A model generated the notes under the pieces. That model was given only the letters and a program-made list of their open reading frames with translations. It had not been told where the DNA came from and did no database searches. A DNA stretch of 64,000 nucleotides from Sporohalobacter salinus (GTDB taxonomy: Bacteria; Bacillota; Halanaerobiia; Halobacteroidales; Acetohalobiaceae). A program made the translations under genes and the position numbers. Positions 1 through 8,361 of the stretch are shown here, in pieces. Location of the stretch: contig NZ_JAFBEG010000005.1 of assembly GCF_016908635.1 (NCBI RefSeq), positions 98,542 to 162,541 on the forward strand, read 5' to 3'. Every line of letters begins with the position of its first letter. The first letter of the stretch is position 1.

Positions 1-432
1 TGCTAAATTATCTTTTAATTCAGTTATTACTTGAGCTACCTTGGCTGGCTCCATGGTTTGATACATATCAATCAATTTTTTAATGCGAGCTTCCCTATTT
101 TTCTGTTCTGCCTTCAGATCAGCTAATTTATTCTCCAACTTCTCAACCTTCTGCTGTTTATTATTTAACTTTGAATCCTTAGCTTTCAACTTACTTTTAA
201 GCTCTTCATTCTTCTGAGTTAAATTATCTACCTTTTTTTCTTTTTGTTTTAATTTATTCTCTAATTCCTTCTGCACTTCTTGACTAGCTATTATCTTCTT
301 AGCTACTGGAATCTTTTTCACTTGATTAATAGCAACTTTCTTAACATTAATAATTCCAAACATCTGTAATCCAACAGCTACAACAATTATTGCTAAAACT
401 AGGGTTAATATAATCAAGAAAAACTTCTTCAT
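1..432 (-). CDS. YlxF/MotE-like protein with MgtE-N-type C-terminus, partial
   Basis: The gene starts at an ATG at 430-432 behind a GGGGGAG ribosome site and stays open to the window edge, so its 3' end is missing (144 codons seen). It has an N-terminal membrane helix (residues 5-25), then a coiled coil rich in K, E, L and N (about 50-120). The last residues (MYQTMEPAKVAQVITELKD) resemble the start of the MgtE-N/MotE fold. B. subtilis ylxF holds the same place between fliJ and fliK. Such proteins are thought to act as stator or export chaperones of the flagellum; the exact role here is inferred from position and architecture. Confidence 0.75.
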   Translation of the reverse strand, partial: MKKFFLIILTLVLAIIVVAVGLQMFGIINVKKVAINQVKKIPVAKKIIASQEVQKELENKLKQKEKKVDNLTQKNEELKSKLKAKDSKLNNKQQKVEKLENKLADLKAEQKNREARIKKLIDMYQTMEPAKVAQVITELKDNLA

Positions 433-456
433 GCCAACTCCCCCTGCTTAATTACC

Positions 457-921
457 TTATATAACTGCCCGCTCGTTATCTGATCGCCGAATAAAGTTAT
501 TAGTAGCTAATTCATCAACATTCTTCTGTTCTTCACGAAAAAATTCTTCTTTATATTCAGCAAACTGCTTCTCTTTTAATTTATCTAACATCTTACATTC
601 CTTAGTTTTATTTAGTAGTCGATTACGGCATTTATCAAACTCTTCTTTAATCTGAAGCACTATCTCCTGCTGGTTTTCGATCTTTGCTGCCAAAACTTCA
701 AGATGGTCTCTATACATCACCGCTTGTTGTAAATTAACACCATCGGTTTCATCTTGTCTGAGCTTAGCCTGAATCCTAGATTTATTATTCAACAACTTAT
801 TTAGCTCTTTTTTCTCTTCTTTTAAAGCAGACTGAATCTTAGCTAATTGCTGCTGAATCATCCCCTCTTCCTGTTGCCGATAATCTAATACCTTTTCTAG
901 CTTAAAGTTAAATTGTTGAAT
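457..921 (-). CDS. fliJ: Flagellar export protein FliJ, probable ATT start
   Basis: FliJ is the small coiled-coil stalk of the flagellar export ATPase, working with FliI and FliH at the base of the basal body. The protein is almost entirely heptad-rich helix. The first ATG (859-861) would drop the family's conserved N-terminus. The reading frame continues upstream and encodes QQFNFKLEKVLDYRQQEEG, a textbook FliJ start, but contains no ATG, GTG or TTG. The best start is ATT at 919-921, 9 nt after an AAAGGGG site that overlaps the fliI stop codon. This gives 154 residues, close to the usual 147. CTG at 928-930 abuts the ribosome site and is less likely. Confidence 0.88.
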   Translation of the reverse strand: MQQFNFKLEKVLDYRQQEEGMIQQQLAKIQSALKEEKKELNKLLNNKSRIQAKLRQDETDGVNLQQAVMYRDHLEVLAAKIENQQEIVLQIKEEFDKCRNRLLNKTKECKMLDKLKEKQFAEYKEEFFREEQKNVDELATNNFIRRSDNERAVI

Positions 922-935
922 CTTTATCAGCCCCT

Positions 936-2255
936 TTAGTTAAAGATATCTTTCAACTGTTGGAGTGTAGTTTCAAAATCAGACTTTTCTTCAATTCCCT
1001 GCTGTAAAAAATCATTTACCTCATCTAATTTGTTTAAAGCATAATCCAATTCAGGGTTATTCCCTTCCTCATAGGCTCCAATATTAACTAAATCCTTTGA
1101 CTCTTCATAAGTAGCTAATACCTCTCTTAACTGTTGGGCTGCATTCTGATGTTCTTCAGTAATAATATCATTCATCACTCGGCTAACACTCTCCAAAATA
1201 TCAACTGCAGGATAATGATTTTGAGTAGCCAGGTCTCTACTTAGAGTAATATGACCATCAACAATCCCCCGTACAGCATCAGCAATCGGCTCATTCATAT
1301 CATCACCTTCAACTAAAACATTATATAATCCAGTAATTGTACCTACCTCATTATTTCCTGCCCTTTCTAATAATTTAGGTAGCATTGCAAATACTGACGG
1401 AGTATAACCTCTAGTTGCTGGAGGTTCTCCTACAGCTAGTCCAACTTCTCGTTGGGCTCTAGCTACTCTTGTAACTGAATCCATCATCAACATTACATCT
1501 TGTCCTTGGTCACGAAAGTATTCAGCAATTGTGGTAGTTACTAAAGCTCCTTTTAACCTCACAAGCGCAGGCTGATCAGAAGTAGCTACCACTACTACTG
1601 AACGTTCTAAACCTTCCGGGCCTAAATCTCTTTCAATAAATTCTCTAACCTCGCGACCTCGCTCTCCAATTAAACCAATAACATTTACATCAGCAGTTGT
1701 ATTACGAGCAATCATTCCCAATAATGTACTCTTACCGACTCCACTTCCAGCAAAAATTCCTAATCGTTGACCACGACCACAAGTCAATAAGCCATCTATA
1801 CTTCTAATTCCTACTGACAGAGGTTCAGTTATTCTCTGTCGTTTTAAAGGATCAGGTGGTGTATTATTTACTGCATATTCTCTATGTAATTTATTTAAAT
1901 CTAAATCCGTTAACGGATTTCCAAGGCCATCTAAAACATGACCTAATAATTCATCACCTACCTTAACCTTAAAAGGTTCATTAGTAGCTTCCACTTTACA
2001 GCCAGGCCCGATACCTCCCATTTCTCCTAGAGGCATCAATAAAATCTTATTATCTCTAAATCCTACTACTTCAGCTTGAATTGGATCAGAATTAGACTCT
2101 GACTTAATTAAACAAACCTCACCTAATGTTACATCTGGTCCTTCTGATTCAATAATCAACCCCACAACTTGACTAATTTTCCCGAAGTTATTAACCAATT
2201 TCCAAGATTCCAATTCTTCTGCTAGTTTTTTGCCGTCCAACAATTTATTACTCAT
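936..2255 (-). CDS. fliI: Flagellum-specific ATPase FliI
   Basis: FliI is the hexameric ATPase that feeds substrates to the type III flagellar export gate. The 439-residue length is normal. Walker A is AGSGVGKS (169-176), followed by the GERGREV motif (197-203) and a Walker B ending VMLMMDS (254-260), as in F1-beta-like secretion ATPases. The start overlaps the end of fliH by 8 nt, and the stop lies inside the ribosome site of fliJ, so the three export-apparatus genes look translationally coupled. Confidence 0.97.
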   Translation of the reverse strand: MSNKLLDGKKLAEELESWKLVNNFGKISQVVGLIIESEGPDVTLGEVCLIKSESNSDPIQAEVVGFRDNKILLMPLGEMGGIGPGCKVEATNEPFKVKVGDELLGHVLDGLGNPLTDLDLNKLHREYAVNNTPPDPLKRQRITEPLSVGIRSIDGLLTCGRGQRLGIFAGSGVGKSTLLGMIARNTTADVNVIGLIGERGREVREFIERDLGPEGLERSVVVVATSDQPALVRLKGALVTTTIAEYFRDQGQDVMLMMDSVTRVARAQREVGLAVGEPPATRGYTPSVFAMLPKLLERAGNNEVGTITGLYNVLVEGDDMNEPIADAVRGIVDGHITLSRDLATQNHYPAVDILESVSRVMNDIITEEHQNAAQQLREVLATYEESKDLVNIGAYEEGNNPELDYALNKLDEVNDFLQQGIEEKSDFETTLQQLKDIFN

Positions 2256-3030
2256 CTATATTCCCACCTAACAGCTTATTAGAAATCTCTTCTAATTGAG
2301 AAGTAATTGTAGCATCCAAACCGCCAAATTCTGTTTCTAGAATACATCCTCCAAGCTGAATGTTCTGATCGGAAACTAACTTAACCTCTTCAAGATTTGA
2401 ATCCAACTTTAAAAGCTTGTCCTTATCTTCTTTTAAAACCTCTAAATCAGAAGCATTAACTTTAATAGTTACTTTCTTTTCTCCATTTAATAACTTGAGC
2501 GATTCCTGAATTAAATTTTCAATTATAGTTCTATCTAAACTTAGTTCTTGCTTAATTACTTTTTCAGAAATTGCAATACTTAATTCCAAAACCTCATCTT
2601 TAAGACAGAAAATCTTATTCTCAATTTGCTGATCTAAGTTGTCAATTTTAATCTTTAATTGATTCAATAACTTTGAAATTTCTTCTTCTCCTCTAGTTAG
2701 AACTTTCTCTTTTCCTTCTTCATACCCTTGATTTAATCCAGTTTGATAAGCTTCCTCTTTCATCTCTTCTGCTTTAGCTTTAGCATTCTCCTTAATCTTT
2801 TCAGCCTGCTCTTTAGCCTGTTTAACAATCTCTTCTGCCTCGTTCTCTGCTTCAGTTATGATATCATTTCTAATCTGCTGCATTTCTTCTTTTTGTTGCT
2901 TAACTTGCTTGATATTACTAGTTTCTGAATTTTGTTCTTGCTCTTGTTTAGTATCATCATCTTCTTCAACATCAATAAGGTGGATAGAATTATCTTTATT
3001 CACCTGAAAATGTTTGATTATCTTAGACAA
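2248..3030 (-). CDS. fliH: Flagellar assembly protein FliH
   Basis: FliH is the stator-like regulator of FliI. The 260-residue protein has an acidic, Q-rich N-terminal region (about 20-55) and a long charged coiled coil (about 55-145) containing the G-rich helix GLNQGYEEGKEK. The C-terminal V-ATPase-E-like domain binds FliI. Sequence conservation is low, as usual for FliH, so the call rests on architecture and on overlap with fliG upstream (8 nt) and fliI downstream (8 nt). Confidence 0.93.
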   Translation of the reverse strand: MSKIIKHFQVNKDNSIHLIDVEEDDDTKQEQEQNSETSNIKQVKQQKEEMQQIRNDIITEAENEAEEIVKQAKEQAEKIKENAKAKAEEMKEEAYQTGLNQGYEEGKEKVLTRGEEEISKLLNQLKIKIDNLDQQIENKIFCLKDEVLELSIAISEKVIKQELSLDRTIIENLIQESLKLLNGEKKVTIKVNASDLEVLKEDKDKLLKLDSNLEEVKLVSDQNIQLGGCILETEFGGLDATITSQLEEISNKLLGGNIDE

Positions 3031-4033
3031 TTACTTCATCCTCCCCGCCACGATCGATTACAATCTCACCCATCTCTTCTAATCTTCTAATCTCATTAAC
3101 TATACGCTGCTGGGCTTCCTCTACATCTCGAACGCGTACCGGTCCCATAAATTCCATATCCTCTTTAAGCATATCAGCAGCTCTATTAGATAAGTTATTA
3201 AATACCTTTTCACTAACCTGTTCATCAACTGTTTTTAGCGCTAAAGCTAAATCTTCCATATCAATATCTCTTAATACTAACTGTATAGCCTGATCGGTAA
3301 GAATAGTAATATCCTCAAAGACGAATAATCTCTTTCTAATATCTTCAGCTAATTCTGGATCATCTTCATCTAAATCCTCTAAAATAGTCTTTTCAGTACC
3401 TCGATCAACTGTATTTATAATATCAACTATGGATTCCAAACCACCAGCTGTGGAATATTCATTAGTCATCATTGATGATAGTTTCTGTTCCAATACTCGC
3501 TCTACTTCCTTTATTACTTCTGGAGAAGTCCGATCCATAGTGGCAATCCTTTTAGCTACTTCAGTCTGCTGTCCCGAAGGTAGGGCTGATAGGATACTAG
3601 AAGCCTGACCTGGTTCTAAATAAGCCATAATAAGTGCTATAGTCTGAGGATGCTCTCCCTGAATAAAATTTAAAATTTGAGTAGGATCTGCTTTGCGTAA
3701 TTGATCAAAAGGTCTAACCTGAAGAGACGAAGTCAAGCGATCAATAACGTTTTCTGCTTGGCTCTCCCCTAAGGCTTTTGTTAAAACCTCACGTGCATAA
3801 CCTATTCCTCCTTGATTCAAGTAATCATAGGCCACACACATTTGATGAAACTCATCTAATACTTCATCTTTAGTTTCAGTAGGAACTTTATCTAAATTAG
3901 CTATTTCTAGAGTTAATTCTTCAATTTCATCTTCCTCAAAATGTTTCATTACTTCTGCTGAAAGATCTGGCCCCATTGATACTAGTAAAATTGCTGCTTT
4001 CTGTCTTCCAGATAGGTTCTCAAGCTGTGCCAT
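3023..4033 (-). CDS. fliG: Flagellar motor switch protein FliG
   Basis: FliG forms the rotor ring that takes torque from the stators. It shows the N-terminal SGRQKAAILLVSMG segment, the middle-domain EHPQT motif (about 127-131) and the C-terminal domain with alternating charged residues (DEDDPELAEDIRKRLFVFEDI). A TTG two codons upstream (4037-4039) sits almost on the GGAGG site. The ATG at 4031-4033 lies 8 nt from that site and matches the usual MA-start, so it is chosen here (336 residues). Confidence 0.97.
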   Translation of the reverse strand: MAQLENLSGRQKAAILLVSMGPDLSAEVMKHFEEDEIEELTLEIANLDKVPTETKDEVLDEFHQMCVAYDYLNQGGIGYAREVLTKALGESQAENVIDRLTSSLQVRPFDQLRKADPTQILNFIQGEHPQTIALIMAYLEPGQASSILSALPSGQQTEVAKRIATMDRTSPEVIKEVERVLEQKLSSMMTNEYSTAGGLESIVDIINTVDRGTEKTILEDLDEDDPELAEDIRKRLFVFEDITILTDQAIQLVLRDIDMEDLALALKTVDEQVSEKVFNNLSNRAADMLKEDMEFMGPVRVRDVEEAQQRIVNEIRRLEEMGEIVIDRGGEDEVIV

Positions 4034-4049
4034 ATCCAATCCCTCCTTC

Positions 4050-5627
4050 CTATTGTTCTTCGGATAGCCAAGTTTTCAATAATCTCGCAACTTCTTCCGG
4101 TTGTTCTTCAACTAACTGGGACACTTCTTCTTTCATCTCTTTTCGTTTCTTCTCTTCTGGAGATAACTCTTTTTCTCTAGTAGCTGCTATTTCTTCTTCT
4201 CCTTGCTCATCAATTACTACATCAAGTCCTTCTTGTTTTTCTCCTTCACCTTGATCAGAACTACCTCGTAATCTACGAATAATTAAGAAACCTATAACTA
4301 AGACTAACGCAGTAACAATTCCAATTATAATCCATCTTCTCTGTTCAGCAGCTTTCTGTTCTTCCATTTCAGCTGTCATCTTTTCTTCTAAACTACGGTC
4401 AAATTTAAAGTTAGTAATAGTAATCTGGTCTCCCCGCGATTCACTATACCCAACAGCTGCTTCTACTGACTGACGAATTGACTCTTTTTGCTGCGTGGAT
4501 AATTCTCTATTAACCATTACTGCTACTGACATTTTCTTCACATCACCGGGAACTTGAGTATACTTTTCAACTTTTTCGTTAATTTCATAATTAGTTGTCG
4601 TCTCTTCTTTTTCATAATTAGATTCTTGTTGTTCACTAGCTTCATATCCCGGAATATTCGATTCCGTACCTGGTACTCCTTGGGGACTTCCTCCTTGTCC
4701 ACTATAACTTACTTCTTTCGACTGTTTACTTCTAACTACACCTTCATTATCATTAACTGGGTTATAAGTCTTACTTTCTATCTGACGCTTATCGAAGTTA
4801 AGATCAGCATTAACTCTAACTACCACATTATCCGGACCTAAAACCTTAGATAACATAGTATTTAATTCTGTTTCCATATCATTCTCAAAATCACTTTCTA
4901 ATTCTAATAATTTAGGACTAAAATCAGTATTATTAAATTTATCTTCTTGATTTAACTTAGCAGTTAATAAATTCCCACGATCATCAACTACTGTTACATT
5001 TTCTGGTTTTAGATCCTCTACACTATTAGAAACTAAATTTGTAATGCCCTTAACCTGCTTTAAATCAAGTTCTGCATACTCTTTCATTTTAAGCATAACA
5101 GACGCTTTAACTACTTTCTTTTTATCTAAATATAAACTCTCTCGAGGAGCACTTATCTGCACTTTAGCAAATTCAACGTTCTGTAAATGCATAATTGATC
5201 TTGCTAACTCACCTGATAAAGCACGATAAAAATTAACTCTCTGTTCAAAATCAGTACTACCTAGCTGATTCCTATCAAATAGCTCAAACCCCACTGTTCC
5301 TTTTTTAGGCAAACCCTTACTAGCTAAATCCAATCTAATTTGATGTACATTCTGAGCTGGAACTAAAATCTGACTTCCATTCTCACCGAGCTTATAATCA
5401 ACCTGTTTTTCATCTAATTGCTTAGTAATTACTCCTGCATCTTTCATAGTTAAATTATTAAATAATGTCACATAATTAGGTTTACTAGCCCAATTAGTAA
5501 TAAATAAAAGAGCAATGATAGATATTACAGCTGCAGAAGAAATTATTATTTTGGCCTTTGTATCTAAATTATTCCATAATTCCTTAATTTGCTCAATCAT
5601 CTGCTTTAAATTATCAATCATATTCAT
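4050..5627 (-). CDS. fliF: Flagellar MS-ring protein FliF
   Basis: FliF assembles the MS ring in the cytoplasmic membrane. The 525 residues include a first membrane helix at about 26-46 and a second near 434-454, bounding the large periplasmic ring-building region. A low-complexity segment (about 300-345, rich in S, G, P, E) replaces part of the beta-collar, as in other Firmicutes. The cytoplasmic C-terminal tail ending VARLLKTWLSEEQ is the FliG-binding helix. A second in-frame ATG two codons in is an alternative start. Confidence 0.97.
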   Translation of the reverse strand: MNMIDNLKQMIEQIKELWNNLDTKAKIIISSAAVISIIALLFITNWASKPNYVTLFNNLTMKDAGVITKQLDEKQVDYKLGENGSQILVPAQNVHQIRLDLASKGLPKKGTVGFELFDRNQLGSTDFEQRVNFYRALSGELARSIMHLQNVEFAKVQISAPRESLYLDKKKVVKASVMLKMKEYAELDLKQVKGITNLVSNSVEDLKPENVTVVDDRGNLLTAKLNQEDKFNNTDFSPKLLELESDFENDMETELNTMLSKVLGPDNVVVRVNADLNFDKRQIESKTYNPVNDNEGVVRSKQSKEVSYSGQGGSPQGVPGTESNIPGYEASEQQESNYEKEETTTNYEINEKVEKYTQVPGDVKKMSVAVMVNRELSTQQKESIRQSVEAAVGYSESRGDQITITNFKFDRSLEEKMTAEMEEQKAAEQRRWIIIGIVTALVLVIGFLIIRRLRGSSDQGEGEKQEGLDVVIDEQGEEEIAATREKELSPEEKKRKEMKEEVSQLVEEQPEEVARLLKTWLSEEQ

Positions 5628-5653
5628 TCACACCTCAATTTTCCAACAAAATA

Positions 5654-5950
5654 TCAAACCTGCATACGCATAATTTCTTTATATGATTCAACAATTTTAT
5701 TCCGAATCTGTAATGTTAAATCCAAAGATAACTTAGCCTTTGTAGCCGACATCATCACCTGATGAACATTTTCCACTTCGCCTGTTGCCAACTTTTCCGA
5801 CATTATATCCTGTTTCTTCTGCAAATTATTTACTTTATTTAGGGCATTACTAAATACTTCTTGAAAAGATTTGTCCTTCTTTAATTTGTTATTCTTATTA
5901 AGATTTTGAGGTTGAAGTAATTTTTTAGACTGTATATTATTTGATTTCAT
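5654..5950 (-). CDS. fliE: Flagellar hook-basal body adaptor FliE
   Basis: FliE joins the MS ring to the proximal rod. The 98-residue protein has a basic N-terminal tail and the family C-terminus, including SFQEVFSNALNKVNNLQ, the ATGEVENVHQVMMSATKAKLSLDLTLQIRNK region (split here between two helices) and a terminal YKEIMRMQV. It sits in the standard place between flgC and fliF. Confidence 0.95.
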   Translation of the reverse strand: MKSNNIQSKKLLQPQNLNKNNKLKKDKSFQEVFSNALNKVNNLQKKQDIMSEKLATGEVENVHQVMMSATKAKLSLDLTLQIRNKIVESYKEIMRMQV

Positions 5951-5964
5951 TAGTTCTAGCCTCC

Positions 5965-6405
5965 TTATTTACCTATCTTTAGTGCACTCTTAAACATCTG
6001 TTTAGAGGTATTTAAGGCTGTTACATTTGCTTCATAAGCCCTACTAGCTGAAACCATATCCACCATTTCAGAAGCAATATCTATATTCGGCATTTTTACA
6101 TAACCTTCTTCATTAGCGTCAGGGTGCTGTGGATTGTAAACTAATTTAGGAGGTTTACTACTTTCCTTTATATTTAGAACCTCTACTCCCTGCCCCGTCT
6201 GAGAAGTATTGGAAGAATCCAAACTAGGTATACTAAACTTTTGACCACCTTTAGCTTTAAAGACAGGTGATTTTTTTCTATATGGACCACCATCCTCTGT
6301 CCGAGTTGTATTTATATTAGCGATATTATTAGAAATCAAATCCATTCTTAATCGCTGTGCAGTCATGCCTGAACCACTAACATTCATTCCATTGAACAAT
6401 CCCAT
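5965..6405 (-). CDS. flgC: Flagellar basal-body rod protein FlgC
   Basis: FlgC is a proximal rod subunit. The N-terminal rod signature reads LISNNIANINTTRTEDG, and the C-terminal rod/hook helix reads DMVSASRAYEANVTALNTSK. The 146-residue length is typical. It is exported without a cleaved signal peptide through the FliI-driven apparatus. It is 25 nt downstream of flgB and 14 nt upstream of fliE. Confidence 0.97.
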   Translation of the reverse strand: MGLFNGMNVSGSGMTAQRLRMDLISNNIANINTTRTEDGGPYRKKSPVFKAKGGQKFSIPSLDSSNTSQTGQGVEVLNIKESSKPPKLVYNPQHPDANEEGYVKMPNIDIASEMVDMVSASRAYEANVTALNTSKQMFKSALKIGK

Positions 6406-6430
6406 TTTTTGAATCCTCCTTTTGATTATC

Positions 6431-6838
6431 CTATTTAACCTTATTAATTACATTACTCAATTGATTTACTTTCATCGATAACATTCTTGTAACAGCTTGA
6501 TATTCTAAACCATTCTTTGCTAATTTTGACATTTCTCGATCTATATCTACATTGTTTCGATCATTACGTATTTTGGTATTATTAACTTCCCTAACGTTAA
6601 AATTTAATTTATTAAGATCAGGTTTTATAGAAAAATGACTCTTCTGAGTAGTTGTCAAACCTACATTATTATCATTCAAAGCCATTTTAAGCTGTGATCT
6701 AAAATTCACATCTTTTCGTTTATAATTAGGAGTATCAGCATTAGCAATATTATTAGAAATAGCCTGTTGACGTAGTTGAAGACCATCCAGTGCTCTATTT
6801 AGAATTGACATACTACGATCACCTGTGATATTATACAT
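6431..6838 (-). CDS. flgB: Flagellar basal-body rod protein FlgB
   Basis: FlgB is the first rod subunit and the first gene of the flagellar operon here. It carries the rod signature AISNNIANADTPNYKRKDVNF (split by family into two helices) and the C-terminal LEYQAVTRMLSMKVNQL helix. The ATG has a GGGAGG site 6 nt upstream. The mRNA start lies about 400 nt upstream, behind a c-di-GMP riboswitch and terminator, so expression of this and all following flagellar genes should depend on the riboswitch. Confidence 0.97.
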   Translation of the reverse strand: MYNITGDRSMSILNRALDGLQLRQQAISNNIANADTPNYKRKDVNFRSQLKMALNDNNVGLTTTQKSHFSIKPDLNKLNFNVREVNNTKIRNDRNNVDIDREMSKLAKNGLEYQAVTRMLSMKVNQLSNVINKVK

Positions 6839-7080
6839 GATTAACCTCCCTTGTAAGTTATTTCATTTAATTGCATTCAGAATTATTTACTAAAACCTAC
6901 CCTAGTATAATTTTTCTTGGAATCATCAACACTTTCCTGCATGAATATCTTATAATATTATTCTTTTAACTTTAATCTAACATAAAACAAGTTTTTACTG
7001 TAAATAATAATGAAATTAACTAAATAGTATACAATTAATTACAATATTTCTTGTTTTTTTCATTTATTTTAGGCATAAAT

Positions 7081-7122
7081 AAAGCCCTATTCCTTCAATT
7101 CAAATGAAGAAATGGGGCTTTT
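7081..7122 (-). terminator. Riboswitch-linked intrinsic terminator
   Basis: On the minus strand a long hairpin forms from AAAGCCC...GGGCTTT with an inner CTTCA/TGAAG stem. It begins about 19 nt after the aptamer. A GGGG at 7134-7137, just past the aptamer, can pair with the CCCC of the terminator's left arm (7114-7117), offering a simple antiterminator. This is the expected expression platform of the riboswitch upstream. Confidence 0.8.
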
Positions 7123-7140
7123 ATTTCTTAAGTCCCCTTT

Positions 7141-7228
7141 GGTAGCTGAGCCATCATAGTGCTTGTAAACTGCACCGTAGATCTAGAAGCTTTGCGACCT
7201 TACCTTTCGATAAGTATGCCTTTTCTAG
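7141..7228 (-). promoter_or_regulatory. c-di-GMP-I (GEMM-I) riboswitch aptamer controlling the flagellar operon
   Basis: Read on the minus strand, TCTAGAA (7222-7228) pairs with TTCTAGA to close P1. CTTATC-GAAA-GGTAAG makes the GNRA-capped hairpin, followed by the invariant GTCGCAAAGC core. A second arm (CTACGGTGC...GCACTATG) carries the tetraloop receptor, and ATGATGGCTCAGCTACC ends the aptamer. This matches the GEMM-I consensus throughout. The rest of the 554-nt gap between codY and flgB (6839-7392) holds the terminator, a promoter and an AT-rich leader; no gene is seen in it. Confidence 0.92.
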
Positions 7229-7240
7229 AGAAAAATTAAT

Positions 7241-7246
7241 ATTATA
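7241..7246 (-). promoter_or_regulatory. Putative -10 box of the flagellar operon promoter
   Basis: TATAAT on the minus strand lies so that transcription would begin near 7234, only a few bases before the first paired base of the riboswitch. No good -35 hexamer is visible 16-18 nt upstream, and it does not resemble a sigma-D (GCCGATAT) -10 element. Confidence 0.5.
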
Positions 7247-7392
7247 TTTTCACACTTTGTCATATTTTATGGTATCTTCTTATTTTTTGTTAATTTAATT
7301 TCATAAGAAATATATGACATTACATGCATTATAACTCATTATTTCCATTTAGTAAAGGGGATTAGACAATTTTTTTAAAAAATTTACTTCAA

Positions 7393-8187
7393 TTAAACTT
7401 TCATCTTTTCTAACTCTTCTAACAAACGATCATTTAAGATTTTAATATATGTCCCCTTCATTCCTAAAGAACGAGATTCAATAACTCCAGCACTTTCAAA
7501 CTTACGTAAAGCGTTTACAATTACCGAACGAGTAATTCCTACTCTATCAGCAATTTTACTAGCTACTAATAATCCTTCCTTACCATCTAATTCTTCAAAG
7601 ATATGTTCAATAGCTTCTAACTCTGAGTATGATAGAGTCTCTAAAGCTACATGTACCGCTGCTTTTTTACGTGCCTCTTTTTCTATCTTTTCACTTTGTG
7701 ATCTTAAAATTTCCATTCCCACTACTGTTGCTCCATATTCAGCCAAAATCAAATCATCAGCACTAAACTTTTCTCCAAAGCGAGCAATAATTAATGTTCC
7801 TAATCTCTCTCCCCCGCCGTTAATTGGAATAATTGTTGTTACCTTCTGACTAAACATACACTCTTCATCAATTTCAAAAACGCAGTCTGTATCTTTTTGC
7901 TCAAAATTAGCTTGAGTTTCAGTAATACCTAACACCCAATTATTATAATTTTCAGGAAAATGCCCTTGATTTACTACTTCGTTTATCATTAATTCACATT
8001 CAAATTCATTAACTAATTCATGACCTAAAATCTCTCCATTTTTATCTACAATATATACATTTGCTTCAATAGAATCACTTACCACTTTAGCAATATCTGT
8101 AAAGTCAACTGAATTAACTGCAGACTTCTTTAATAATCTATTAATTTTTCGGGTCTCTTCTAATAATGATTCTAATACTTCTTCCAT
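7393..8187 (-). CDS. codY: GTP/branched-chain-amino-acid-responsive repressor CodY
   Basis: CodY is a global repressor of nutrient-limitation genes in low-GC Gram-positives. An N-terminal GAF-like ligand domain (about 1-155) is followed by a C-terminal winged helix-turn-helix with [21 protein letters not shown] as the recognition region. The frame is open further upstream, but the ATG at 8185-8187 has an AAAGGAGG site 7 nt away and gives 264 residues (B. subtilis 259), so the longer form is rejected. It follows hslU in the Bacillus order. Confidence 0.97.
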   Translation of the reverse strand: MEEVLESLLEETRKINRLLKKSAVNSVDFTDIAKVVSDSIEANVYIVDKNGEILGHELVNEFECELMINEVVNQGHFPENYNNWVLGITETQANFEQKDTDCVFEIDEECMFSQKVTTIIPINGGGERLGTLIIARFGEKFSADDLILAEYGATVVGMEILRSQSEKIEKEARKKAAVHVALETLSYSELEAIEHIFEELDGKEGLLVASKIADRVGITRSVIVNALRKFESAGVIESRSLGMKGTYIKILNDRLLEELEKMKV

Positions 8188-8361
8188 GTTATTTCCTCCT
8201 TTAATTTCTTCACGTAACTTTAATATTTTAAAACTAACTTGTCCATTTATTATATTCAATTAAATTTAACCTTACTACTATAACTTTTTATTATCCAAGA
8301 CTAAACCATTGATAACTACTAATAATTAAATTTCACTTCTTCCCTCCTATATTCAATTATA

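Noticed and set aside
2743..2928. Plus-strand open frame opposite fliH
   Set aside because: It is the complement of the coiled-coil coding sequence (F, L and S-rich) and has no ribosome site. The same holds for the plus-strand frames at 3976-4254, 4554-4841, 26906-27253, 29000-29206, 38532-38807, 54301-54588 and 55191-55409.
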